Below, in pieces: positions 1 through 5,887 of a stretch of 7,849 nt of DNA. This DNA comes from Synergistales bacterium Syner_01 (GTDB taxonomy: Bacteria > Synergistota > Synergistia > Synergistales > Aminobacteriaceae). Below the pieces are notes generated by a model. The model saw only the letters and a program-made list of their open reading frames with translations, did no database searches and was not told the origin of the DNA. Within the stretch, counting starts at the first letter, position 1, and the number at the start of each line of letters is the position of its first letter. The stretch covers positions 1-7,849 of the forward strand of contig LVBO01000076.1 in assembly GCA_001604435.1 (NCBI GenBank). The letters are read 5' to 3'. The position numbers and the translations under genes are program-made.

Positions 1-227
1 TGTTCGGCGGCGTCGGCTTTCGCAGGCCCGACCATCCACATCTCATGACCGGTTTCCTTGCCGAACTCTTCCACCCCTATGCGCATTCTGTTGAACCATG
101 CAATTCCGTCGACCTTGACTACCGTAGCTATCTTGTACTTCTTCGCGGCTTCGGCCGCTCCCGCCATACCCGCCGGAACTCCGACGCACAGACACGCAAC
201 GAGAACCCAAAGAATCCACTTCTTCAC
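1..227 (-). CDS. ABC transporter substrate-binding protein, sugar/AI-2 type (N-terminal part)
   Basis: This gene runs off the left edge; 75 codons are visible. It starts with GTG at 227, chosen because GGGAGGTG (243-236) lies 8 nt upstream. The protein begins with a signal peptide: KK at residues 2-3, a hydrophobic stretch to about residue 19, and probable signal peptidase I cleavage near Ala24. A lipobox-like LVAC occurs at residues 9-12, but it lies very early and the hydrophobic run continues past it. After cleavage the sequence reads YKIATVVKVDGIAWFNRMR, then GVEEFGKETG and MVGPAKADAAE. This is the first beta-strand, helix and second beta-strand of the periplasmic-binding-protein fold (RbsB/LsrB/RhaS type, Peripla_BP_4). 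The protein should capture a sugar or AI-2-like ligand in the periplasm for an ABC importer, whose permease and ATPase genes would lie beyond the window. The ligand cannot be told from this fragment. It is divergent from parA. Confidence 0.8.
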   Translation of the reverse strand, partial: MKKWILWVLVACLCVGVPAGMAGAAEAAKKYKIATVVKVDGIAWFNRMRIGVEEFGKETGHEMWMVGPAKADAAE

Positions 228-273
228 CTGAAAAACACCTCCCGAATAAGTTTGTGGACCAACATGCACTAAA

Positions 274-302
274 ATTCTCAGACATAGCATCCTTCCTGTC
301 AA
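274..302 (-). promoter_or_regulatory. Predicted sigma70-type promoter for the substrate-binding protein gene
   Basis: On the minus strand a perfect -35 box TTGACA (302-297) is followed by a 17-nt spacer and GAGAAT (279-274), which matches the -10 consensus at 4 of 6 positions. Transcription would begin near 267, giving a leader of about 40 nt with the ribosome binding site at 243-236. This is seen by motif only. Confidence 0.5.
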
Positions 303-390
303 GTGGAAAACGCAAATTCGGCGACTAGTTTCTGCTTTTTTTTGATTTTCTTGTGCTCGCAGTATGTTGAAAATCCAGCTTTTGTGATAT

Positions 391-410
391 TGTTTTATGC
401 AAAACAGCAT
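391..410. promoter_or_regulatory. Inverted repeat just upstream of the parA ribosome binding site
   Basis: TGTTTT-ATGC-AAAACA (391-406) is a perfect 6-bp inverted repeat with a 4-nt centre. A second one, ATGC-AAAACA-GCAT (397-410), overlaps it. Both end directly before the GGAGG at 411-415, so this could be a small operator for the divergent region or a weak translation-modulating hairpin. The AT-rich leader makes a chance match quite possible. Confidence 0.3.
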
Positions 411-415
411 GGAGG
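411..415 (+). promoter_or_regulatory. Ribosome binding site that fixes the parA start
   Basis: GGAGG lies 10 nt before the GTG at 426. The in-frame GTG at 417 is only 1 nt away and the GTG at 432 is 16 nt away, so 426 is the best start. A reading frame open from 303 would add 41 residues of non-conserved, low-complexity leader before the Walker A region. Confidence 0.65.
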
Positions 416-425
416 TGTGTGCGGG

Positions 426-1205
426 GTGATCGTGATTTCTGTCGCCAATCAGAAAGGCGGAGTGGGCAAAACCACCACGTGCGTCAACCTTGCGGGAATT
501 TTCGCTCATAAAGGTCTTCGCGTACTTCTTGTCGACGCGGATCCTCAATGCAACGCGACAAGTTTTTTTGCGGAGAAGCCGTTCGAACCATCTCTCTCTC
601 TGAGCGCTCTCTTCGAATCCTCTTTTTCGCCGAAGATGGCCCTCGTTCATTCCACGAGAATACACAATCTCTCCATTGTTCCAGGAGGCTTTCACCTCGC
701 GGGTACCGTTTCCTTCGTCTCTCAGTACCTGGAACCCCATGCGAGAATCCAACGTTTTCTTGAAAGCAACAAGGAGCACTTCGATATCGTTCTTATCGAC
801 TGTCCGCCGGACATCGGAATCTTTACGCTGAACGCTCTTCGCGCATCGAGATGGGTTCTCGTTCCTGTTCAGGCGAAAAGAATGGCCTTGGACGGTTTTA
901 CCCTGCTGAAACATCATATCGATCTTATGCGTTCGTTCGGTTTTTCTTTGGAACTTCTGGGGGGAGTCACCACGCAATACGACGCCAGGATAAAATCGCA
1001 GAAAGAGTGGCAGGCGCACGTTCTGACGCTTTTCGACAAATGCTATCTCGGCGTCGTTCATCAGGCGTCGGAGATAGCGGCGGCATGCGACCGCGGAGAG
1101 CTGTTGTGGGAACAAACCGTCAAAAAAGGACGTCCTTTTACGGAGCACCTCCATCTTGCCAGAGAGATCGCCTTCAGGATCGGAGTGTCTCTTGAAAGAC
1201 CCTGA
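426..1205 (+). CDS. parA: ParA/Soj-family ATPase, stand-alone
   Basis: This is a 259-residue P-loop ATPase of the MinD/ParA/Soj family, a usual size for a Soj-like ParA without an N-terminal HTH domain. The deviant Walker A motif KGGVGKTT is at residues 10-17, with signature lysine Lys10 and Lys15. The A' motif DADPQ is at 37-41, and Walker B, ending IDCPP with Asp125, is at 120-128. Family members dimerise on ATP, bind DNA non-specifically and position chromosomes, plasmids or protein cargo, with a ParB-like partner stimulating hydrolysis. The start is GTG (see the RBS entry). No parB, parS-like site or plasmid gene follows: the next gene is a carbohydrate kinase 103 nt downstream, on the same strand with its own strong RBS. 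It could be an orphan chromosomal ParA, a cargo-positioning ATPase, or a plasmid or island remnant. The family call is firm; the cargo is unknown. Confidence 0.9.
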   Translation: MIVISVANQKGGVGKTTTCVNLAGIFAHKGLRVLLVDADPQCNATSFFAEKPFEPSLSLSALFESSFSPKMALVHSTRIHNLSIVPGGFHLAGTVSFVSQYLEPHARIQRFLESNKEHFDIVLIDCPPDIGIFTLNALRASRWVLVPVQAKRMALDGFTLLKHHIDLMRSFGFSLELLGGVTTQYDARIKSQKEWQAHVLTLFDKCYLGVVHQASEIAAACDRGELLWEQTVKKGRPFTEHLHLAREIAFRIGVSLERP

Positions 1206-1308
1206 ACGACGTTTTCGATAACGACGAGGAACGAGGCGCTTCAAGCGTGTAAAGAAGTCCGATCGAAAGAACGGAAGGATTGAATCCGGAGTAAGGGAGG
1301 AATTGGTT

Positions 1309-2850
1309 ATGCTGGTAGGCGTCGATATAGGTACAAGCGGAACAAAGGCGGTGATTCTCGACGGGTCGGGAAAGGTGATAAGCCAAAGTTATCGCGAGTA
1401 CGGCGTCGTTACGCCCGCGCCTTCCTGGGCCGAACAATGGCCGGACATCTGGCTCGAAGCCGTTCGTGACACCTTGAAAACCGCGTTCGAACTCTCCGGG
1501 TTACAGCCTTCCGATATCGAAGGCATCGCTCTCAGCGGTCTCTACGGCGGGTCGGGAATCCCGATGGACAAAGACTCGACCCCGCTCCGTCCGTGCATAA
1601 TATGGATGGACCGCCGGGCCCGTAAAGAGACTCAGTGGGTGAAACAAAACGTTCCGTTCGACACTTTGTTCGGCATAACCGGAAATTATGTCGACAGCTA
1701 TTACGGCTTCACGAAGATGCTCTGGATACGGAACAACGAACCGGAAATCTGGAAACGAATCCATCAGTTCGTCACACCGAAAGATTATGTTATCTACAAG
1801 CTCACGGACGTCCTCGCGACCGACTACTCATCCGCCGGAAATATCGGCGGCGTCTTCGACATCCACAAAAAACAGTGGTCTCCGGAGATGTGCGATATCC
1901 TTGGAATCCCCGTTTCGCTTCTTCCTGAACGTATCGCCAGATCGTTCGACATCGTCGGGCGCCTCAACAAGCAGTTCGCCGATGCCACGGGACTGATGGA
2001 GGGAACTCCCGTAATTTCCGGAGGAATCGACGCGGCCGTGGCGCAGTTCAGTTGCGGAACGACTCGCGAGGGAGAGCATGTGGCCATGACCGGAACATCC
2101 ATGTGCTGGGGAACCGTTCACGACGGGAAGTATCTTTCTCCGGGGCTCGTCAGCTTTCCGTACGTTGTAAACGATGAAACGAGCATTTATACTTTCGGGG
2201 GAGGCGCCACCTCCGGAGCCGTCATCCGATGGTTCAGAGATCAGTTCGCGGCCGGAGAAAAAGAAGAGGAACGAATGACCGGAGTATCCGCATACGCCCT
2301 TCTGGAGCAAAAAGCCGATACTGTAAAACCGGGAAGCGACGGCCTTCTGGTACTTCCGTATTTTATGGGAGAACGCTCCCCGATTTGGGACCCGGACGCA
2401 CGCGGGATGATTCTCGGGCTCTCCCTTCTCCATACCAGAGAACATATCTACCGCGCCTGCATGGAAGGAGTCGCATACTCGCTCCGGCACAATATGGAAG
2501 AGGCGATAAAAGCAGGCATCAAACTCGACGATATTTGCTACATGGTGGGCGGATCGGCCAAAAGCGACCTGTGGACGAAGATTTTTGCGGACGTTACGGG
2601 CTTCGCGATGAAGCGCCTCGAACACGACGCGGAAGCTCCATTCGGCGATGCGTTCCTTGCGGGACTGGGGGTCGGGGTCTTTTCAGATCCGTCCGAAATC
2701 AAATCGTGGCTTGCATTCCGGGCGCCGACGATTCCCGACGAAAAGAACCATGAGATCTATTCGCGGCGCTTTCCTCTGTACAAAAAAGCCTACGTCCAGT
2801 CAAGGGAAATTATGAGCGAACTCGCCGATATCCAGGCAAACGGTATGTAG
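1309..2850 (+). CDS. FGGY-family carbohydrate kinase (xylulokinase-like, substrate unknown)
   Basis: This 513-residue kinase has the usual FGGY length. The ATG at 1309 is chosen because GGGAGG (1295-1300) lies 8 nt upstream; an in-frame TTG at 1303 is only 2 nt from it. The N-terminal phosphate-binding loop DIGTSGTK is at residues 6-13. EQWPDIW (near residues 43-49) is typical of the family. SGGID, with the likely catalytic base Asp241, and the GTSMCWG region follow. GERSP is at 354-358, and the C-terminal ATP-binding GGSAKSDLW begins at Gly414. The enzyme should phosphorylate a sugar or sugar alcohol in the cytoplasm using ATP. It lacks the QMHG sugar-binding motif of true xylulokinases and has LSGLYGGSG there instead, so a xylB name is not justified. 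The nearby sugar/AI-2-type binding protein makes LsrK-like or sugar-kinase roles plausible. Transcription ends at the terminator 20 nt downstream. Confidence 0.85.
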   Translation: MLVGVDIGTSGTKAVILDGSGKVISQSYREYGVVTPAPSWAEQWPDIWLEAVRDTLKTAFELSGLQPSDIEGIALSGLYGGSGIPMDKDSTPLRPCIIWMDRRARKETQWVKQNVPFDTLFGITGNYVDSYYGFTKMLWIRNNEPEIWKRIHQFVTPKDYVIYKLTDVLATDYSSAGNIGGVFDIHKKQWSPEMCDILGIPVSLLPERIARSFDIVGRLNKQFADATGLMEGTPVISGGIDAAVAQFSCGTTREGEHVAMTGTSMCWGTVHDGKYLSPGLVSFPYVVNDETSIYTFGGGATSGAVIRWFRDQFAAGEKEEERMTGVSAYALLEQKADTVKPGSDGLLVLPYFMGERSPIWDPDARGMILGLSLLHTREHIYRACMEGVAYSLRHNMEEAIKAGIKLDDICYMVGGSAKSDLWTKIFADVTGFAMKRLEHDAEAPFGDAFLAGLGVGVFSDPSEIKSWLAFRAPTIPDEKNHEIYSRRFPLYKKAYVQSREIMSELADIQANGM

Positions 2851-2869
2851 AGCAGCCCTCAGAAGCTAT

Positions 2870-2904
2870 AAAAAGCGGAACCGGAGTATCCGGTTCCGCT
2901 TTTT
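2870..2904. terminator. Bidirectional intrinsic terminator between convergent genes
   Basis: A perfect inverted repeat has arms AAAAAGCGGAACCGGA (2870-2885) and TCCGGTTCCGCTTTTT (2889-2904) around a 3-nt loop. The GC-rich stem is followed by five T on the plus strand, and by five T read on the minus strand. It lies between the kinase stop (2850) and the ggt-A stop (2918), so it can end transcription from both sides. Confidence 0.9.
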
Positions 2905-2917
2905 ATTCAACAAATCT

Positions 2918-4651
2918 CTAGAAACCGACGGGAACTCCGAGACGTCTGCTGTCGGCGCCGCCGTTGATCCTGCCGTGCTGATGCAACCCCTTGGCGTAGT
3001 TGATGAGTATGCCCTGCGCGGTGCCGAAGTAACCGCCGCGAGCCCGCTCGTCGATGTCATGGCCGCGGAGCTTGAGATACATCACGGTCGCCGGGTCGAT
3101 GCCGCCTTCGACGAGCAGTTTTCCTGCCTTCCCGCCGCCGGCGAGGTTGAAGATCCTCGGCTGTTCGATGGCTTTGTCCATGGTCATGCCGAAGTCGACG
3201 ACGTTCATGATGATCTGGCTCATGGCGGTGATGATTCTCATGGCTCCCGCGGAACCGAGGGACATGAAGGGTCTGCCCTCGGGGTCGAGAACGATCGTCG
3301 GCGACATCGAGGAAAGGGGGCGCTTGCCGGGTTCCGGCGCGTTGACGCTCTTGGGATCCTGGGCGAAATCGTCCATCTCGTTGTTCAGGACGATGCCGTA
3401 CTCGGGAACGACCACGCCGGAGCCGAAGAAGTAGTTCACGGTGTTGGTGGAGGCCACGATGTTGCCTTCGCTGTCGACCACGGAGAAGGAGCTCGTGGAG
3501 ATATGCTTGTTCCCGTCATGGCCGATGTAGGCGGTCTTCTTGCCGCCGTCGAACTGCCAGGGATCTCCGGGGAGGACTTCCTGCATAACGCTGTAGCGGT
3601 TGATCTTTCCGGCAAGCATCTTCGCGTACTCCTTGCTTGCCAGGCCGGCAAGGGGAACGTCCACGAACGCCGTGTCCGCCATGTATCTCTGGCGGTCGGC
3701 GAAGACCATCTTCATCGCCTCGGCGAGGTGATGAAGATACTCGGGCGAGTTGTGCTTCCACTGCGCCACCGGGAAGTTCTCCATAATATTGAGAAGCTGG
3801 ACGATATGCGTTCCGCCGCTTGACGCCGGAGGCGTGGAGTAGATGGAGTATCCGCGGTACGTTCCCATAACAGGCTCCTGGATGATCATCTTGTAATCGT
3901 TCAGGTCCTTCATGGACATATCGCCGCCCGCTTTGTTCACTGCGGCGACAACAGCCTCGCCTATAGGACCGCGATAGAAAGCGGCGGGCCCTTCCGCGGC
4001 GAGCAGGCGGAAGGCCTTCGCCAGTTCAGGCTGCTTCAGGATCGTTCCGGCTTCCGCCGGAAGGCCGCCCGGCAGGAACGCGCTCTCGGGGCTGTACTTC
4101 GCGAGCTTATCGAACTCGTCGGTGATGATCCCGTTCTGCATCGGATGGACCTCGAACCCCTCTTCCGCAAGGCGAAGCGCCGGCTCGGCGACTTCCGCGA
4201 ACGACATGGTTCCGTACTTGTTCAGCGCGGTGAAGATACCCATGACGATTCCGGGAACACCGACCGCTTTTCCGCCGATAACGGACTCTTTCGCCTGCTT
4301 CGACGCCTCGGAAGCATACATGTCCTTCGTTGCCGAATACGGAGCTACCTCCCGGTAGTCAAGCTCCACGACTTCTCCGGTCTTGGCGAAGCGAATGGTC
4401 ATAAAACCGCCGCCGCCGATACCGGAAGCATTGGGCTCGACCACGTTCAAGGCAAGCATCGTCGCCACAGCGGCGTCGATGGCGTTCCCGCCCTTCTGCA
4501 GAATCTCCACTCCGGCCCGCGAAGCGAGCTCATGCGCGGAGGAGACCATTCCCTCCCCGGCAAGAACCTCCTGGACTTCGAAGTCGGCCGCACAGGCGCT
4601 TCCCGCAAACACAAAAACCACAAGGAGCAACGCGACAAAACTCTTTCTCAC
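2918..4651 (-). CDS. ggt: Gamma-glutamyltransferase/hydrolase, exported (GGT paralogue A)
   Basis: This is a 577-residue GGT precursor, the normal family length. It starts with GTG, with AGGAGGTG (4666-4659) 7 nt upstream. Signal peptide residues 1-21 end in ACA-AD, so it is exported. It cleaves and transfers the gamma-glutamyl group of glutathione and related peptides. KGGNAIDAA (53-61), SGIGGGGF and LDYREVAP, with Arg100 matching E. coli Arg114, lie in the large subunit. Autocleavage is expected before Thr386 in STSSFSVVD, giving a 192-residue small subunit. Thr404, Asn406, Asp428 (E. coli Asp433), Ser447 and Ser448 keep the classical pocket. Differences: Glu425 replaces E. coli Gln430, Ala470 replaces the second Gly of the oxyanion Gly-Gly pair, and the segment corresponding to the E. 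coli lid loop is about 10 residues shorter, as in Bacillus-type enzymes. It is the last gene of the cluster. It is visibly more GC-rich than the two genes upstream. Confidence 0.93.
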   Translation of the reverse strand: MRKSFVALLLVVFVFAGSACAADFEVQEVLAGEGMVSSAHELASRAGVEILQKGGNAIDAAVATMLALNVVEPNASGIGGGGFMTIRFAKTGEVVELDYREVAPYSATKDMYASEASKQAKESVIGGKAVGVPGIVMGIFTALNKYGTMSFAEVAEPALRLAEEGFEVHPMQNGIITDEFDKLAKYSPESAFLPGGLPAEAGTILKQPELAKAFRLLAAEGPAAFYRGPIGEAVVAAVNKAGGDMSMKDLNDYKMIIQEPVMGTYRGYSIYSTPPASSGGTHIVQLLNIMENFPVAQWKHNSPEYLHHLAEAMKMVFADRQRYMADTAFVDVPLAGLASKEYAKMLAGKINRYSVMQEVLPGDPWQFDGGKKTAYIGHDGNKHISTSSFSVVDSEGNIVASTNTVNYFFGSGVVVPEYGIVLNNEMDDFAQDPKSVNAPEPGKRPLSSMSPTIVLDPEGRPFMSLGSAGAMRIITAMSQIIMNVVDFGMTMDKAIEQPRIFNLAGGGKAGKLLVEGGIDPATVMYLKLRGHDIDERARGGYFGTAQGILINYAKGLHQHGRINGGADSRRLGVPVGF

Positions 4652-4744
4652 AATACAACACCTCCTGAAAATATGGTTTGTACTTCGACGCCTTCCCCTC
4701 CTACATCAAGGAGTTTTGAAGCAACGCCAATCTTTTGGAAAGCT

Positions 4745-5824
4745 TCAATTCAAGTACGCCCCCACTCCCTTTTCTATTATATCCGAAAAGGAAGGCCAAT
4801 CCCCCATTTCAAATTCATTATCGTGAAACACCGAAAAAGCCTCGGCAATATTTCGAAACATTGAAAGAGTCATCGCAACGCGGTGTTCAAGGCTATACGT
4901 GCTATCGCGCAGAACATCGGGCGACTCTCTCCATGCGTCTTGTCCCGGATTCGGGCTTTCAGTAAGGAACGATACGCAGTGCGTAGCATCTCCAATTTCG
5001 AGATGGCTCAATCCACGAAAAGCTCTGTCGGACTGCTCCAGTTTCATAGAGATTCCCGTCTCTTCGCTCATCTGGAGAACAGCCATCGCTCCGACTTCGA
5101 CACCTTTCGGGTTGCAGACAAGCATATACGCAAGCCGACCTCCCTTTTCTATCTCACCCTTCTTGTTGATGAAGTACTCGGGCGTATTCGCCTCATGAAA
5201 GTCAACAGAGAAATCGACCGATTCGGCGCGTATCAATTGGATAATAGCATGCGCCAGACGCTCGGTAGGCGTACCGTCAGGTTTTCCAGGATACACCCTG
5301 TTTAAGTTTCTCGATTCCCTCCCATCCTTAATTACTTGCCCCGATGGATGAACATACTCGACTGGATCCGGAATACCCTGATCTCGAATGTCGGTCCGTC
5401 TATCACCATAGGGAAGCAGTCTAGTTCCGGAGCGCGATTCAATCATATGAAAACGTGGTATACGGCTCTCTTGGTCTTGTATCGAGATGGCGCTGTTGTT
5501 CGCATGAGGAATAACAATAAGACGCCCTCGCGCCATACGAACAGTCTCCACCATTATAGTTGCAGCCGTGAACCCGGCGATCTCCCGCGCATGTGTTCCT
5601 CCGATCGCAAGCGCCGTAAGACCTGGTTTGCCGCTTTCTAAGATGAATACAGGAGTATCCATGTTTGTCTCTCGAAGCGGAGCGAAATAGTCGGAAAGCC
5701 ACGCTTGTTTAGTAACACCGTACCCCGGGCGAATGTCAGGGCGAAAAAAAGCCGCTTCTGAAAGCGCGGAATACAAAACAAAAAGACATGTCATTAGAAA
5801 AACTGTTGAATATTGTTTCTTCAT
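4745..5824 (-). CDS. Exported M14/succinylglutamate desuccinylase-aspartoacylase-like zinc hydrolase
   Basis: This 359-residue protein starts at the ATG at 5824. An AAAGGGGA ribosome site (5838-5831) precedes it, and MKKQYSTVF opens a signal peptide cleaved near residues 22-25 (SEA-AFF). Extending to a GTG at 5866 would add 14 residues without a ribosome site. The HxxE zinc motif is in GGTHAREIAG (His78, Glu81), the third zinc ligand is probably His210 in SVDFHEA, and RNLNRVYPG (172-180) resembles the substrate-binding DLNRxFPG segment of the family. Glu289 in FLTESPN is a candidate general base. The enzyme should hydrolyse an amide bond of an N-acyl or C-terminal amino acid. Exported location differs from cytoplasmic AstE or aspartoacylase, so the substrate is open: peptides, acyl-amino acids or gamma-glutamyl products. 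It lies between two GGT genes, 63 and 93 nt away, probably in one transcript. Confidence 0.78.
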   Translation of the reverse strand: MKKQYSTVFLMTCLFVLYSALSEAAFFRPDIRPGYGVTKQAWLSDYFAPLRETNMDTPVFILESGKPGLTALAIGGTHAREIAGFTAATIMVETVRMARGRLIVIPHANNSAISIQDQESRIPRFHMIESRSGTRLLPYGDRRTDIRDQGIPDPVEYVHPSGQVIKDGRESRNLNRVYPGKPDGTPTERLAHAIIQLIRAESVDFSVDFHEANTPEYFINKKGEIEKGGRLAYMLVCNPKGVEVGAMAVLQMSEETGISMKLEQSDRAFRGLSHLEIGDATHCVSFLTESPNPGQDAWRESPDVLRDSTYSLEHRVAMTLSMFRNIAEAFSVFHDNEFEMGDWPSFSDIIEKGVGAYLN

Positions 5825-5830
5825 CCGAAT

Positions 5831-5838
5831 TCCCCTTT
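5831..5838 (-). promoter_or_regulatory. Ribosome binding site fixing the M14-like gene start
   Basis: AAAGGGGA on the minus strand has its GGGG core (5835-5832) 7 nt from the ATG at 5824. It favours this start, directly before the signal peptide, over the upstream in-frame GTG at 5866. Confidence 0.6.
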
Positions 5839-5843
5839 CAAGG

Positions 5844-5872
5844 AGGCGCGCAGGGAACACCCCCACGCGCCT
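5844..5872 (-). other. GC-rich intercistronic hairpin between ggt-B and the M14-like gene
   Basis: AGGCGCG (5844-5850) and CGCGCCT (5866-5872) are a perfect 7-bp inverted repeat with a 15-nt loop. It lies between the ggt-B stop and the next ribosome site. No T-run follows on the minus strand, so it does not look like an intrinsic terminator. It may act as an mRNA stabiliser or processing site, or lower downstream expression. Confidence 0.45.
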
Positions 5873-5887
5873 TTGAATATATGCCCT

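Noticed and set aside
303..425. Upstream extension of parA by 41 codons
   Set aside because: ParA proteins start a few residues before the Walker A motif. The extension is AT-rich leader, while GGAGG is ideally placed for the GTG at 426.
1828..2625. Open frame of 265 codons on the minus strand opposite the carbohydrate kinase
   Set aside because: It lies entirely inside the well-supported FGGY kinase and has no recognisable domain.
2975..3823. Long open frame on the plus strand (282 codons) opposite ggt-A
   Set aside because: It is a mirror of a GC-rich real gene. Its product has biased His/Val/Gly content, no family motif and no ribosome site, and ggt-A has clear GGT motifs over the same bases.
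4742..4752. The 11-mer GCTTCAATTCA, also at 7738-7748, lies upstream of both ggt genes and contains a possible -35 box
   Set aside because: At 7738-7748 it forms part of a good promoter. At 4742-4752 it overlaps the M14-like stop codon and no -10 box is found 16-18 nt away, so the match is probably chance.
4145..4864. Plus-strand open frame of 239 codons covering the ggt-A start and the end of the M14-like gene
   Set aside because: It overlaps two real minus-strand genes with proper motifs; its product is compositionally odd and has no ribosome site.
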